Source: Myxococcota bacterium
GTDB lineage: Bacteria > Myxococcota_A > UBA796 > UBA9615 > JAKLKC01
DNA: 64,000 nucleotides
Assembly: GCA_023150875.1 (NCBI GenBank)
Contig: JAKLKC010000006.1
Location: forward strand, 105,378 to 169,377
Direction: 5' to 3'
Part shown: positions 34,285 to 43,204 of the stretch, piece by piece
Position numbering within the stretch: the first letter of the stretch is position 1
Layout: the number at the start of each line of letters is the position of its first letter
Position numbers and translations under genes: made by a program
The notes under the pieces: model-generated
The model's input: the letters and a program-made list of their open reading frames with translations, nothing else
What the model was told of the DNA's origin: nothing
Databases searched by the model: none

Positions 34285-35865
34285 CTACCCTCCCATCGCC
34301 ACCAGGGCCACGGCGGCGATCACGGCGACGCCCAGGCCGTCGACGACGAGCCCCGTCCGCAGGAAGGTGCCGATGGGGACGTGCCCGGTGGCGAAGGCGA
34401 TGGCGTTGGGGGCCGTGCCCGAGGGGGCCATGAAGCCGTTGGAGCAGCCCATCGCGGCGGCCAGCATCAGCACCCGCGTCCCCTCCGTCCCCAGACCCAG
34501 GCTGCCCGCCAGCCCGAACAGCACCGGCATGAGGATCGCGGCGCAGGCGGTGTTGGAGGCGACCTCGGTGAGGGCGGTCACCAGGACCAGGACCGCCAGC
34601 AGGGCCGCGGTGAAGGACGCCGCCTCGCCGCCATCCCGGAGGACCCCGAGGGTGCCCGACAGCCAGTGGGAGAGGCCCGACCGCTGGAACGCCTCGGAGA
34701 GGGCGAACCCCCCACCGAGGAGCAGGAGCGCCCCCCAGGGCAGGCGCGCCGTGTCCCTCCACTCCAGCAGGGGCCGCCGGCCCTCCGGACCCCGGGTGTG
34801 GACCACGAAGAGGAGGAGGGCCGCGACGATGGCCACGGTGGAGTCCTGGACCCGCCCCTCCAGGCCCAGGCGGCTCGCCCAACCCCGGACGTCTCCGACG
34901 TCGGCGCGGGTGATCCACAGCATCGCGGTGGTCGCGAAGATCCCCAGGACCCAGCGCTCCGGCGCCGTCCAGGGCGCGGCCTGGGGAGCCCCGATCCGCC
35001 GCCAGCCCGAGGCGGGGACCCGCCGCACCAGCACCGCCCAGGCCAGGGGGACGGAGACCACCACCGCCGGCACCCCGAAGGCCATCCATCCCAGGAAGGA
35101 CACCGGCTGGCCCGAGAGGCGGCCGTACACCTGCTGGAAGATCAGGTTCGGCGGCGTGCCTACGGGGGTTCCGAGTCCACCCAGGTTGGCGGCATAGGCG
35201 ATCCCCAGGACCAGCGCGGCGGCGAAGGCGCGGGTGGCGGCGTCCAGGTCCGGGATGGAGGCCCGCCCCTCCCCCTCCTCGTCCTCTCCGGCGTCCGGCG
35301 GGCCCGCCCCCCGCCGAGGCTCGGGGAGCCCGCCATCGGCCTCGCCCCCTTGGGCCCTCCGACCGGCGGCGACCTGGTGGACCACCGCCAGGGCGACGGG
35401 GATCATCATCAGCGTGGCCGCGGTGTTCGAGATCCACATGGACGCGAAGGCGGTCACCCCCATGAAGGCGAGCACCAGCCTCCTCGGTCCCCCGCCCGCC
35501 CGGCGCAGGACGGCGAGGGCCAGCCGGCGGTGGGCGCCGCTGCGCTCCAGGGCGAGCGCGATCAGGAAGCCGCCCAGGAACAGGAAGATCAGGTGGTCGG
35601 CGTAGAGGCGGGTGACGTCCTTGGGGGCGACCACCCCCAGGAGGGGCAGCAGCACCACCGGCAGGAGGGACGTGGCGGGTATGGGCAGGGCCTCGGAGAA
35701 CCACCAGGTGGCGATCCAGGCCGTCGCGGCGAGGGTGGCCGCCGCCGCCGCCGGAGACGCGGAGTCCGGCAGGTCCGGGATCCCCGAGAGATCGGGGTGG
35801 AAGAGGCCGCGCACCGCCAGGAAGGCCAGCGGCCCGGCGGCGATCCAGAAGGCGGTCCGGGACAG
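34285..35865 (-). CDS. DASS/SLC13-family anion:sodium symporter, probable CTG start
   Basis: A polytopic protein of about 526 residues. Family features: EALPIPATSLLPVVLLPLLGV after the first helices, the SNTAATLMMIPVALAVV block (SNT motif), an acidic hydrophilic loop, GTPPNLIFQQVYG, a second SNT-like element (TEVASNTACAAILMPVLFGLA) and the terminal GCSNGFMAPSGTAPNAIAFATG. It should import di/tricarboxylates, sulfate or a similar anion. The first standard start, GTG 35814, has no ribosome-binding site and would delete the first helix (RTAFWIAAGPLAFLAV). A CTG at 35865 restores it and sits five bases after a perfect AGGAGG, so I chose it; no in-frame ATG, GTG or TTG occurs in the region read upstream. 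Confidence 0.85.
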   Translation of the reverse strand: MSRTAFWIAAGPLAFLAVRGLFHPDLSGIPDLPDSASPAAAAATLAATAWIATWWFSEALPIPATSLLPVVLLPLLGVVAPKDVTRLYADHLIFLFLGGFLIALALERSGAHRRLALAVLRRAGGGPRRLVLAFMGVTAFASMWISNTAATLMMIPVALAVVHQVAAGRRAQGGEADGGLPEPRRGAGPPDAGEDEEGEGRASIPDLDAATRAFAAALVLGIAYAANLGGLGTPVGTPPNLIFQQVYGRLSGQPVSFLGWMAFGVPAVVVSVPLAWAVLVRRVPASGWRRIGAPQAAPWTAPERWVLGIFATTAMLWITRADVGDVRGWASRLGLEGRVQDSTVAIVAALLLFVVHTRGPEGRRPLLEWRDTARLPWGALLLLGGGFALSEAFQRSGLSHWLSGTLGVLRDGGEAASFTAALLAVLVLVTALTEVASNTACAAILMPVLFGLAGSLGLGTEGTRVLMLAAAMGCSNGFMAPSGTAPNAIAFATGHVPIGTFLRTGLVVDGLGVAVIAAVALVAMGG

Positions 35866-36267
35866 GGCTCCCTCCTGACGCGGGCCGGAGGCGGCCTCGG
35901 CCCCGCCGCGCGCGCCCGCGCGGGCATCTTCACCGATCCCGAGGGATCGTGCGCGGTCCGGGTTTGCATCCGCGCGGCCCCGCCGCTACCATGGCGTCCT
36001 CGTCCGGGAGGGGGAACGACGAAGGTCCGACGGCCGCCGCGGCCCCAGGGGGTCGAGCGGTGCGCGAGGCGCGCCGCGAGGCCCAGGGGGCGTGATCGAG
36101 GGGAGCCCCAGGGGGGCGGCCCCTCTCCCGGTCGGAGGATCCCGCCGCTCGAACACGCCGGCGAGTCCCGGGCTCCCCATCGAAGGCCATCCGGCATCGG
36201 GGGGCCCTGAACCTCGGAACGCGGGTGGCCGCTCCCGGCTCCCGCAGCCTGAAAGACGGAGGAAGAC
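35866..36267. other. Divergent intergenic region between the DASS gene and terD
   Basis: About 400 bases without a convincing gene. It holds the AGGAGG (35871-35876, minus strand) of the DASS gene and the GGAGGA (36258-36263) of terD. Open frames here are low-complexity Arg/Pro/Ala frames with no homology signal. I see no strong -35/-10 pair; TACCAT near 35987 is a weak -10 candidate for terD. Confidence 0.5.
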
Positions 36268-36843
36268 ATGGCTGTTTCTCTTGCCAAGGGCGGGAACGTC
36301 TCGCTGACCAAGGAGGCCCCCGGCCTCACCAAGGCGCTGGTCGGCCTCGGCTGGGACGTCCGCGCCACCGACGGCGCCGACTTCGACCTGGACGCCAGCG
36401 TCTTCCTGTGCGGCGCCGACGGGAAGATCCGCTCCGACTCCGACTTCATCTTCTACAACAACCTCAAGTCCAGCGACGGCTCCGTCGAGCACACCGGCGA
36501 CAACCGGTCCGGCGCCGGCGACGGCGACGACGAAGCGGTGAAGGTCAACCTCGCCGGCGTGCCCGGCGACGTGGCGAAGATCGTCTTCACGGTGACCATC
36601 CACGAGGCCGAGTCCCGCCGCCAGAACTTCGGGATGGTCAGCAACGCCTTCGTCCGGGTGGTGAACCAGGACGACAACAAGGAGATCGCCCGCTACGACC
36701 TCTCCGAGGACGCCAGCACCGAGACGGCGATGATCTTCGCCGAGCTCTACCGCCACGGCGCCGAGTGGAAGTTCCGCGCCGTCGGCCAGGGCTTCGCCGG
36801 GGGTCTCGGGCCCCTCGCCCGCAACTTCGGCGTGAACATCTGA
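36268..36843 (+). CDS. terD: TerD-family stress/tellurium-resistance protein
   Basis: A 191-residue TerD protein of the usual length. Opening [20 protein letters not shown], then [23 protein letters not shown] (the acidic calcium-binding strand), [28 protein letters not shown] (second calcium site), and the C-terminal [32 protein letters not shown]. Cytoplasmic, calcium-binding. The start is set by GGAGGA five bases upstream. It is the first gene of a three-gene Ter cluster; Ter systems are linked to tellurite and membrane/DNA stress and phage resistance, though the mechanism is unsettled. Confidence 0.95.
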   Translation: MAVSLAKGGNVSLTKEAPGLTKALVGLGWDVRATDGADFDLDASVFLCGADGKIRSDSDFIFYNNLKSSDGSVEHTGDNRSGAGDGDDEAVKVNLAGVPGDVAKIVFTVTIHEAESRRQNFGMVSNAFVRVVNQDDNKEIARYDLSEDASTETAMIFAELYRHGAEWKFRAVGQGFAGGLGPLARNFGVNI

Positions 36844-36931
36844 CGGGATGCTCGCCCGAGGCGCGCCCGCTTCCCCCCCGCCACGGGGAGGCGGGCGCGC
36901 CACCTCGATCCGGCCGCCGGAGGGCTCCGCA

Positions 36932-38182
36932 GTGACCGAGTTCGTTCGTGGACAGAAGGCCCGCCTTGCGGACCTGACCCCCTCCACCTCCATCGAGGTC
37001 GCCCTGGACGTCGTCCCCGGGGGCTCCCAGACCCTCGACGTGAGCTGCTTCGGCCTGGACGCCGCGGGGCGCCTCTCGGACGACCGCTACTTCGTCTTCT
37101 ACAACCAGCGGACCTCCCCCGAGGGGGCGGTGGCCATGGTCGGCCCCCGCCACGGCAGCCGCGAGGTCTTCCAGGTGGACCTCTCCCGGCTGCCCCAGGG
37201 GGTGAGGCGGCTGGTCTTCACCGCCGCCGTCGACGGCGGCGGCACGATGGCCGACATCGGGCCGAGCCGCCTGAGGGTGCTCGCCGGCGGCGCGCCCGTC
37301 GCCACTTTCTCGTTCGCCGGCAAGGACTTCGGCGGCGAGAAGGCGGTGATGATCGGCGAGGTCTACTTCAAGGACGCCTGGCGGTTCACCGCCAACGGCC
37401 AGGGCTTCAATGGCGGCCTCTCGGCCCTGCTCGCCCACTTCGGGGGCGAGGAGGTGGGAGCCAAGGCGGCCCCGCCGCCCGCCCCGCCGCCGCCGCCGGT
37501 CGCGCCTCCCCCTCCGCCGCCGCCCCGGCCCCCCGTCGCCGCGGCTCCTCCTCCCCCGCCTCCCGCCCCCACCGTCCGCCTGGGAAAGGTCACCCTGGAC
37601 AAGAAGGGCTCCTCCCAGGCGGTGAGCCTCAAGAAGGGGGGAGCGGTCCAGACCATCCACATCAACCTGAACTGGGACAACCCCAACGCCCACAAGAAGA
37701 CGGGCCTGTTCGGGCTGGGGCGCGTGCCGGCGCCGGACCTGGACCTCGGGTGCATGTTCGAGATGGCGGGCGGCGCCAAGGGGGTGATCCAGCCCCTGGG
37801 GGGCAACCTCGGATCCCGCCACTCGCCGCCTTACATCTACCTCGACAAGGACGACCGCAGCGGCGCGGCCACCGACGGCGAGAACCTCTACGTCACCCGC
37901 CCCGACCTCATCGAGCGGGTGATGGTGTTCGCGCTGATCTACGAGGGCACGGCGAACTTCGCCGACGTGAACGCGCGGCTGACCCTCAAGGACCACGAGG
38001 GGAACGAGATCCTGATCCCCCTGAACAACCCCGATCCGCGCCTGACCTTCTGCTCCATCTGTCTGGTCGCCAGGAAGGGGGACCGGATCGAGATCACCAA
38101 GGAAGAGCACTACTTCTCCGACCACAGCCGCGCCGACGGCCACTACGGCTTCGGCTTCCGGTGGAAGGCCGGCTCCAAGTAG
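36932..38182 (+). CDS. TerA-like protein (TerD-fold N-domain, Pro linker, TerA C-domain)
   Basis: The 416-residue product begins at a GTG eight bases after GGAGG (VTEFVRGQKARLADLTPS). The N-terminal TerD-fold domain (SCFGLDAAGRLSDDRYFVFYN, LPQGVRRLVFTAAVDGGGTM, GQGFNGGLSALLAHFGGE) matches the N-domain of TerA. A linker of about 45 residues made almost only of Pro and Ala follows. The C-domain (IHINLNWDNPN, DLDLGCMFEMAGGAKGVIQPLG, PYIYLDKDDRSGAATDGENL, FALIYEGTANFADVNARLTL) is TerA-specific. Probably a stress-system scaffold working with TerD. Confidence 0.9.
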   Translation: MTEFVRGQKARLADLTPSTSIEVALDVVPGGSQTLDVSCFGLDAAGRLSDDRYFVFYNQRTSPEGAVAMVGPRHGSREVFQVDLSRLPQGVRRLVFTAAVDGGGTMADIGPSRLRVLAGGAPVATFSFAGKDFGGEKAVMIGEVYFKDAWRFTANGQGFNGGLSALLAHFGGEEVGAKAAPPPAPPPPPVAPPPPPPPRPPVAAAPPPPPPAPTVRLGKVTLDKKGSSQAVSLKKGGAVQTIHINLNWDNPNAHKKTGLFGLGRVPAPDLDLGCMFEMAGGAKGVIQPLGGNLGSRHSPPYIYLDKDDRSGAATDGENLYVTRPDLIERVMVFALIYEGTANFADVNARLTLKDHEGNEILIPLNNPDPRLTFCSICLVARKGDRIEITKEEHYFSDHSRADGHYGFGFRWKAGSK

Positions 38183-38217
38183 GACGAAACCCCGAAGTAG
38201 CGGAGGCCCGGCGGCCC

Positions 38218-39453
38218 ATGGACCTCGTCCGCGGTCAGAGGATCCGGCTGAGCGACCTCACCCCGTCCCCGGTGCTGGAGCTGGAGGTCCGGGTGACCGG
38301 CCTCGACCGGGGGGATCTTCTCTTCCTGGGTCTCCTCCTCGACGGGACCGAGGGGGTGGTCGATCCCCAAGGCGTGGTCCACGAGCGCAACCGCTCCAGC
38401 AGCTGCGGCGGGGTGGTGGTGAAGGACCGGGGGATCGGCACCCAGACCTTCACCGTCGACCTCCGCAAGCTCCCGGGCTCGGTGCAGCGGATCTCCTTCG
38501 CTCTGGCCATCCAGGCGCCCCACGCCCCCGTGCCCCTCCACGCCGGCGACATCTCCGGGGGCCACGTCGAGCTGCGGGCGGACGGGCGGGCCGTCGCCCG
38601 CTACCCCCTCAAGGGCGCCGACTACTCCAAGGAGGCGGTGCTCCAGCTCGTGGACCTCTACAAGAAGGACGTCTGGCGCATGGCGGTGGTGGGGGGCGGC
38701 TTCGTGGGCGGCATGCCCGCCCTGATGAGCCGATACCGGATGCCGAGTCCGGTCGCCGAGCCCCCGGCGGGGCCTCCCACGACCGACGGGGGCGTCCCCT
38801 CGCCCCCACCCGCGCCGGCGGGGCCGGTGAGGCTACCCTCGGCGTGGCCCGGGGGCAGGGCGCCGACCCTCCCCGGCGGCCTGCTCCGCTCGGTGGGGCT
38901 GGTCATCGCGGAGCACGCCGACGGACGCTCCTTCAGCGGGACGGGGTTCCTGCTGGGTCCCGGCGGCCACTTCCTCACCTGCTCCCACGTGATCGAGGGG
39001 GCTCGGCGGGTCTCCATCGTCCTGGAGGGGACGTCGATCCCCCGGCCGTGCGAGCTCGTCCAGGACAACCCCGACTTCGACCTGGCGGTGCTGTGGATCG
39101 CCGACCGCCACGGGTCCGCCGAGTGGATGCTGCTGGCGGACGAGGACAGCACCCCCGACCTGGGGACCGAACTGGGCCTCCTGGGCTACCCCCTGGGCAA
39201 CGACCTGGGCCACAGCGTCACCTACTCCCAGGGCATCATCAACAGCCTGCGCCGCAAAGGAGAGCTCAACGTGCTCCAGGTGGACACCGGCGCGGCGCCG
39301 GGTTCCAGCGGCGGCCCGGTGTTCCGGCGCTCCGACGGGCGGGTGGTGGGGGTGCTCACCAGCGGCCTCAACATGGAGGGCCGCGGCATGCTGCTGAACT
39401 TCGCCATCGACGCCCGGACGGTGTGGCGGCTGGGCTGGTTCGCCCGGGGGTGA
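38218..39453 (+). CDS. TerA-type TerD domain fused to a trypsin-like serine protease
   Basis: A 411-residue cytoplasmic fusion. Residues 1-172 are a TerD/TerA-type domain close to that of the previous gene (MDLVRGQRIRLSDLTPS against FVRGQKARLADLTPS; GGGFVGGMPALMSRY at its end), though its calcium-binding acids are reduced. After a Pro-rich linker (175-210), residues 222-411 are a trypsin-like serine protease (HtrA/S1C-like) with a complete triad: H257 in LTCSHVIEGA, D288 in NPDFDLAVLWI, and S364 in GAAPGSSGGPVF. No signal peptide and no PDZ domain. Thirty-five bases after the TerA-like stop, preceded by GGAGG, so clearly one operon. A stress-activated protease steered by the Ter complex is a plausible inference. 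Confidence 0.92.
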   Translation: MDLVRGQRIRLSDLTPSPVLELEVRVTGLDRGDLLFLGLLLDGTEGVVDPQGVVHERNRSSSCGGVVVKDRGIGTQTFTVDLRKLPGSVQRISFALAIQAPHAPVPLHAGDISGGHVELRADGRAVARYPLKGADYSKEAVLQLVDLYKKDVWRMAVVGGGFVGGMPALMSRYRMPSPVAEPPAGPPTTDGGVPSPPPAPAGPVRLPSAWPGGRAPTLPGGLLRSVGLVIAEHADGRSFSGTGFLLGPGGHFLTCSHVIEGARRVSIVLEGTSIPRPCELVQDNPDFDLAVLWIADRHGSAEWMLLADEDSTPDLGTELGLLGYPLGNDLGHSVTYSQGIINSLRRKGELNVLQVDTGAAPGSSGGPVFRRSDGRVVGVLTSGLNMEGRGMLLNFAIDARTVWRLGWFARG

Positions 39454-39501
39454 CGGCCGGCGGGCGCCGACTCCCGGGATCCGCGTACGCCCGCCGCGGC
39501 C

Positions 39502-41307
39502 TCAGGGGCCATCGAGCGGCGAGGGTGGGGAACCCGGCTCGTCGCAACCCATGGCCCACTCCGCCAGCTCCAGGGGAGGAGCCATCCCCGGCTGGGGGTT
39601 CATCGCCCGCTCGGTGTAGGGGTTGTCCACGAGGAGCCACGAGGCCGCTCCGGGCAGATCGCAGCCCCGCCGTAGCCAACGGGTGCCCTCGCGGACGTCG
39701 GGGAAGGCCAGCACCCGCAGCGTGATGCCCGGCACCGTGCTCCGCACCAGGACCTCGCGGGGCCACGGGACTCCGGTCCCGCCCGCCTCCGCCTCCCACG
39801 CGTCCCAGAGGGCATCCCGGATCTCCGCCACCACGTAGGCGCGCACCGCCTCTCCGGAGAGGGATCGTGGCTGGCAGAGGGCCTCGGGGACGCCCTGGAG
39901 GCGTTGCTGGACGACGTAGGCCAGGGCCGACGAGGCGTGGCCGGCCTTGGCATCGCCGAGCACCGCGACGGTCCTCGGCGCCTCGCCAGCGTCCTGGACG
40001 ACGGCCGATGCCGCCCGCTCCACCAGACCCACGTGGAATCCCTGGAGGGAGTCCTGGACGGGCCGCACCCGGGTGAACGCCGCCGCGGCGGCCACCCCGG
40101 CCGCCAGAAGGGCGACGGCGGCAAGGTCCCACCCGACGCGCGCGCGCTCGTCGAGCCGGGCGGTGAGCCCCCGGTGGGCCTCCGCCGCCGCCCAGCCGGC
40201 GACCACCGCGTTCAGGGGGATCAGCAAGGCGTAGTGGTAGACCATGAAGTAGGGCCGCATCGCCACGGCCAGGGCCAGGACCCCGTGGGAGGCGAGGCAC
40301 CACCACAGGATCAGGCGACCGGCACGCCACCCGCGGGCCCCGCCCGCGCGGCGGGTGAGCGCCAGGACCACCAGCGCCGGCACCACCAGCAGGGTCACCC
40401 CCTGCCACGCCCGCACCCCACCGGTCCGGAACACCGTCCCAACCGCCTGCAGCATCCCCTCCCTATCGAACGCGCCCCACACCAGGGCCCGGGCCAGGGT
40501 CCCCCCGGGGGAGGTCAGCGCCTGGTCCACGGGGACCAGGCGCGCCAGATCCGGTCCTCCGGAGTCGGCGTGGCCCAGGAGCCGCACGTTGTCCGCCACC
40601 ATGGGGGCCAGCGCGAGGGCCGCCACCAGCGTGCCGCCCACCAGCGGGCGCCACCCGTGGGCCTTGAGCAGCCGGGGGACCAGCACCAGCGACCCCACGG
40701 CCACGACCCCCGCGTACGGATGGACCAGGATGGCGCCCGCCAGCACCACCGGCAGCGCCCGCGCGGGCGCCGGACCCGGGCCCGAGACCGCCGCCGCCCC
40801 CGCCCACGCCGCCAGTCCCACCCACACCGGCGCCTGGTAGGTGTAGGCGCCGTGGTACGGATACACCACCAGCACCGGGACCGTGGCCACCAGGGCGGCC
40901 GCCACCAGGGCCGCCCCCCATCCTCCGACGCTCCGGGCCGCCAGGCCCACGGGCACGGCGATCAGCCCGTGGAAGATCGCGTTGGCGGCCATCGCCAGGG
41001 ACAGCGTCGGCACCACCGCCATCACCGGGGCCAGGAGCCAGTACTGGAGGTAGCCGAAGTGGAACCCGTGACCGGGTCCGGCCCAGGGCAGAGTGCCGTC
41101 CCGGGCCAGGCGCAGCGCGTAGGCCCAAGGGTACGTGCCGTCGTGGTTCACGTGGAAGGCGGCCAGCGGTTCGAGGCGCAGGGCCATCCCCAGGACGGTC
41201 AGGAAGGCGAGCCCCGCGGCGCCCATGACGTCGGCGGAGCGGGCCGCCGATCCCCGATCGGGCAGCGGCGCCTGGTCCGGGCCATGGGGCTCCTCCGGCC
41301 TCGGCAT
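39502..41307 (-). CDS. Polytopic membrane protein, GT39/ArnT-like glycosyltransferase fold
   Basis: A 601-residue protein with about 11-12 membrane helices (GAAGLAFLTVLGMALRL, YWLLAPVMAVVPTLSLAMA, GWGAALVAAALVATVPVLVV and so on) and a C-terminal soluble domain with two conserved-looking Cys (QRLQGVPEALCQPRS, RGCDLPGAASWLLVDNPY). The first loop has an acidic motif (FHVNHDGTYPWAYALRLARDG) and then GFHFGYLQYW, as in polyprenyl-phosphate-dependent GT-C transferases. I would call it GT-C superfamily, donor and acceptor unknown. Start at 41307 chosen for its fit to the first helix; a TACAAT box lies 65-70 bases upstream. Confidence 0.75.
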   Translation of the reverse strand: MPRPEEPHGPDQAPLPDRGSAARSADVMGAAGLAFLTVLGMALRLEPLAAFHVNHDGTYPWAYALRLARDGTLPWAGPGHGFHFGYLQYWLLAPVMAVVPTLSLAMAANAIFHGLIAVPVGLAARSVGGWGAALVAAALVATVPVLVVYPYHGAYTYQAPVWVGLAAWAGAAAVSGPGPAPARALPVVLAGAILVHPYAGVVAVGSLVLVPRLLKAHGWRPLVGGTLVAALALAPMVADNVRLLGHADSGGPDLARLVPVDQALTSPGGTLARALVWGAFDREGMLQAVGTVFRTGGVRAWQGVTLLVVPALVVLALTRRAGGARGWRAGRLILWWCLASHGVLALAVAMRPYFMVYHYALLIPLNAVVAGWAAAEAHRGLTARLDERARVGWDLAAVALLAAGVAAAAAFTRVRPVQDSLQGFHVGLVERAASAVVQDAGEAPRTVAVLGDAKAGHASSALAYVVQQRLQGVPEALCQPRSLSGEAVRAYVVAEIRDALWDAWEAEAGGTGVPWPREVLVRSTVPGITLRVLAFPDVREGTRWLRRGCDLPGAASWLLVDNPYTERAMNPQPGMAPPLELAEWAMGCDEPGSPPSPLDGP

Positions 41308-41378
41308 GCCGCGGGAGGATCTCCGCACGGGACCTCGGGTGCCACACCGATCGCCCGGTCCACCGGCTGGCGGGGGGC

Positions 41379-41384
41379 ATTGTA
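41379..41384 (-). promoter_or_regulatory. -10 box TACAAT of the GT-C-like gene
   Basis: GGGCTACAATGCC on the minus strand gives five of six matches to the -10 consensus, with no clear -35. It implies a leader of about 65 bases before the ATG at 41307. Confidence 0.45.
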
Positions 41385-41443
41385 GCCCGATCCGCCGGGG
41401 GGCGGAGGGACGGGCTCGGTGGTCCGACCCCGACGAGGCCCCG

Positions 41444-42532
41444 TCAGGGTGTCGAGGCGGCGGGAGCGGAGGGGGATGTGGCGCCGTCCCCGACCGGGAC
41501 CGGGGAGGGCGGGTGAGTGACCTGAGCGGCGGACTCGGGGGCCGGCGCCCCCGCCGAGGGCGCACCTGCCGCCGCCGCCGCCGGGGGAGGCGGGAGGGAG
41601 GGCAGCCCCCCCTTGCTGCGGACGTCCCGCTCGAAGTCGGGGTTGTAGCTCACCCCTGCGGCCCGGGCCTTCTCCAGGATGGCGGCCGCCTCGACGTATT
41701 TCTTGTTGCCGGAGTAGGCGGCCGCGAGGGCGGGCAGCAGGACGGTGCGCTCCGGCTCCATGGACAGGGACCGCTCCAGGAGCGCCGTGGCCTCGTCGAA
41801 GCGGTTCTCGTGGACCAGCACCTCGCCTAGGTTGGCCATGACGTCGGGATCGGTCGACCTCCGCCCGAGGGCGGCGCGGTACGAGTCCTCGGCGTCCCGG
41901 AGCATGCCCAGTTCGAAGTAGATCCGCCCGAGGGCGAGGTGGAGGTCGGCGTTCTCGGGTGCGGCGGTGGCCGCCTCCCGGAGGACCTGGATGGCCTTGA
42001 AGCTGTCGTTCCGGGACCGGGCGACATGGGCCAGGCCCAGGGCTGCCCAGGGGGACCGGGGGTCCAGATCCCGAGCCCGCTGGAACGCCTCCGCGGAGGT
42101 CTCGGGGTCGGCGATGGCGGCGCGGCCATGGAGGTAGGCCGCGATCGCCGACTCGGGACGCTCCCGCCGCAGGGCGGCGTACTCGGCGACGGACTCCTCC
42201 GCGCGGCCCAGGGCGGACATCGCGTCCTGCCAGCCGCGATGGGCGTCCACGTCCTCGGGCGAAGCCTTGCGGAGGGCGTCGAACCGGGCCAGGGCGTCCT
42301 GAACCTTGCCCGCCCGGAGCCACATGCGGGCCTGCTCGTGGGGCGTAGGGAGCACGGGGGCCGCGGAGGACGATGTCCCGCCGGGGGCGGCATCCTCCCC
42401 CCCGCCGCCGCAGCCGGCCAGTCCTACGAGCAGGGCCAGGGCAGGGAGGAGGGCGGCCAGGGGAGCGCGCCGGGACCGGAGGCTGGGTTCAGCCGGGAAC
42501 GATGTACACGTCTTCGTCGAAGCAGGGGGCAT
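41444..42532 (-). CDS. TPR-repeat lipoprotein
   Basis: The 362-residue product has a lipoprotein signal peptide (APLAALLPALALLVGLAGC, LAGC lipobox) and five to six tetratricopeptide repeats, e.g. PHEQARMWLRAGKVQDALARFDALRKASP, ADLHLALGRIYFELGMLRDAEDSYRAAL, PDVMANLGEVLVHENRFDEATALLERSL. The C-terminus is an Ala/Pro-rich low-complexity tail. Likely an envelope assembly or protein-interaction factor. The start overlaps the preceding small lipoprotein gene by 44 bases, and no better standard start is visible, so translation coupling is probable. Confidence 0.88.
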   Translation of the reverse strand: MPPASTKTCTSFPAEPSLRSRRAPLAALLPALALLVGLAGCGGGGEDAAPGGTSSSAAPVLPTPHEQARMWLRAGKVQDALARFDALRKASPEDVDAHRGWQDAMSALGRAEESVAEYAALRRERPESAIAAYLHGRAAIADPETSAEAFQRARDLDPRSPWAALGLAHVARSRNDSFKAIQVLREAATAAPENADLHLALGRIYFELGMLRDAEDSYRAALGRRSTDPDVMANLGEVLVHENRFDEATALLERSLSMEPERTVLLPALAAAYSGNKKYVEAAAILEKARAAGVSYNPDFERDVRSKGGLPSLPPPPAAAAAGAPSAGAPAPESAAQVTHPPSPVPVGDGATSPSAPAASTP

Positions 42533-42806
42533 TCGCGCTCAGCTCCTCGCAGGTCGTGTCCAGGACGCACTGCAGGTGCGATTCGAGCCGGTCCTCCTCG
42601 TAGATCCGCTCGTACCGGTCCCGCTGGTACTGGCACTCGGCCGTGCACGACTCGGCGTCGTATCCCTCGGGGTACTCGAGCCCGCACTCGTCGATGAGCT
42701 TGTCGCAGGCGGACGCGCAGGTGGGGGAGCAGCCGGGCGCCCCGAGCCATCCGACGAGGAGCAGGGCGGCCAGGCCGCCGCTCCGCGGGGAGACGGACGC
42801 TACCAT
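42489..42806 (-). CDS. Small Cys-rich lipoprotein (paralogue of the upstream gene)
   Basis: A 105-residue product: signal sequence and lipobox (GGLAALLLVGWLGAPGC) then a Cys-rich mature domain with paired motifs (SPTCASACDKLIDECG, ESCTAECQYQRDRYERIYEE, LQCVLDTTCEEL, NAPCFDED). Nine Cys in about 80 residues suggest disulfide-bonded folding in the periplasm or on the surface. It overlaps the next upstream gene by seven bases; the two share TCASAC and the overall spacing of Cys. Family unknown to me. Confidence 0.75.
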   Translation of the reverse strand: MVASVSPRSGGLAALLLVGWLGAPGCSPTCASACDKLIDECGLEYPEGYDAESCTAECQYQRDRYERIYEEDRLESHLQCVLDTTCEELSANAPCFDEDVYIVPG

Positions 42807-43204
42807 CGGATCCAGGGGCACCAGGAGTCGTAGTCGGTGACGCACTGCGGGCTGGCGAGGTCCTGGTGCTGCACGCAGTCGATGAAGTTCATCGCGTCGT
42901 CCGGCTCCGAGAGGTCGTAGGAGGCGACGACGTCCCCGGTCCCGTCGCCGTCGACCGCCCGGGAGACGCTGTAGAGCGCGGTGTTGCAGGCGGTTACGCA
43001 CTCCGAGTACGCCTCGTCCTGGGACTTGCCGATCTGGACCGGGACCATGCCCTGCCCGGCGTTGCATTCGAAGTAGATGTCCTGGCAGGCGCTGGCGCAG
43101 GTGCGGGTCTCGCAGCCCGAGACCAGCATCGAACCGGCGAACAGGATCCCGAGCATCGGCGACAACAGGGGGCGGGGCATCTTCGGACTCCGAGGCTGGC
43201 CCAT
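42800..43204 (-). CDS. Small Cys-rich lipoprotein
   Basis: A 134-residue product with lipoprotein signal (SPMLGILFAGSMLVSGC). The mature part has TCASACQDIYFECNAG, SECVTACNTALYSV, FIDCVQHQDLASPQCVTDYDSWCPW. It resembles its downstream neighbour, with TCASAC directly after the lipidated Cys. An internal ATG at 43180 (MPRPLLSPMLG) gives a tighter signal peptide and may be the real start. First gene of a three-gene lipoprotein unit with the TPR protein. Confidence 0.75.
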   Translation of the reverse strand: MGQPRSPKMPRPLLSPMLGILFAGSMLVSGCETRTCASACQDIYFECNAGQGMVPVQIGKSQDEAYSECVTACNTALYSVSRAVDGDGTGDVVASYDLSEPDDAMNFIDCVQHQDLASPQCVTDYDSWCPWIRW

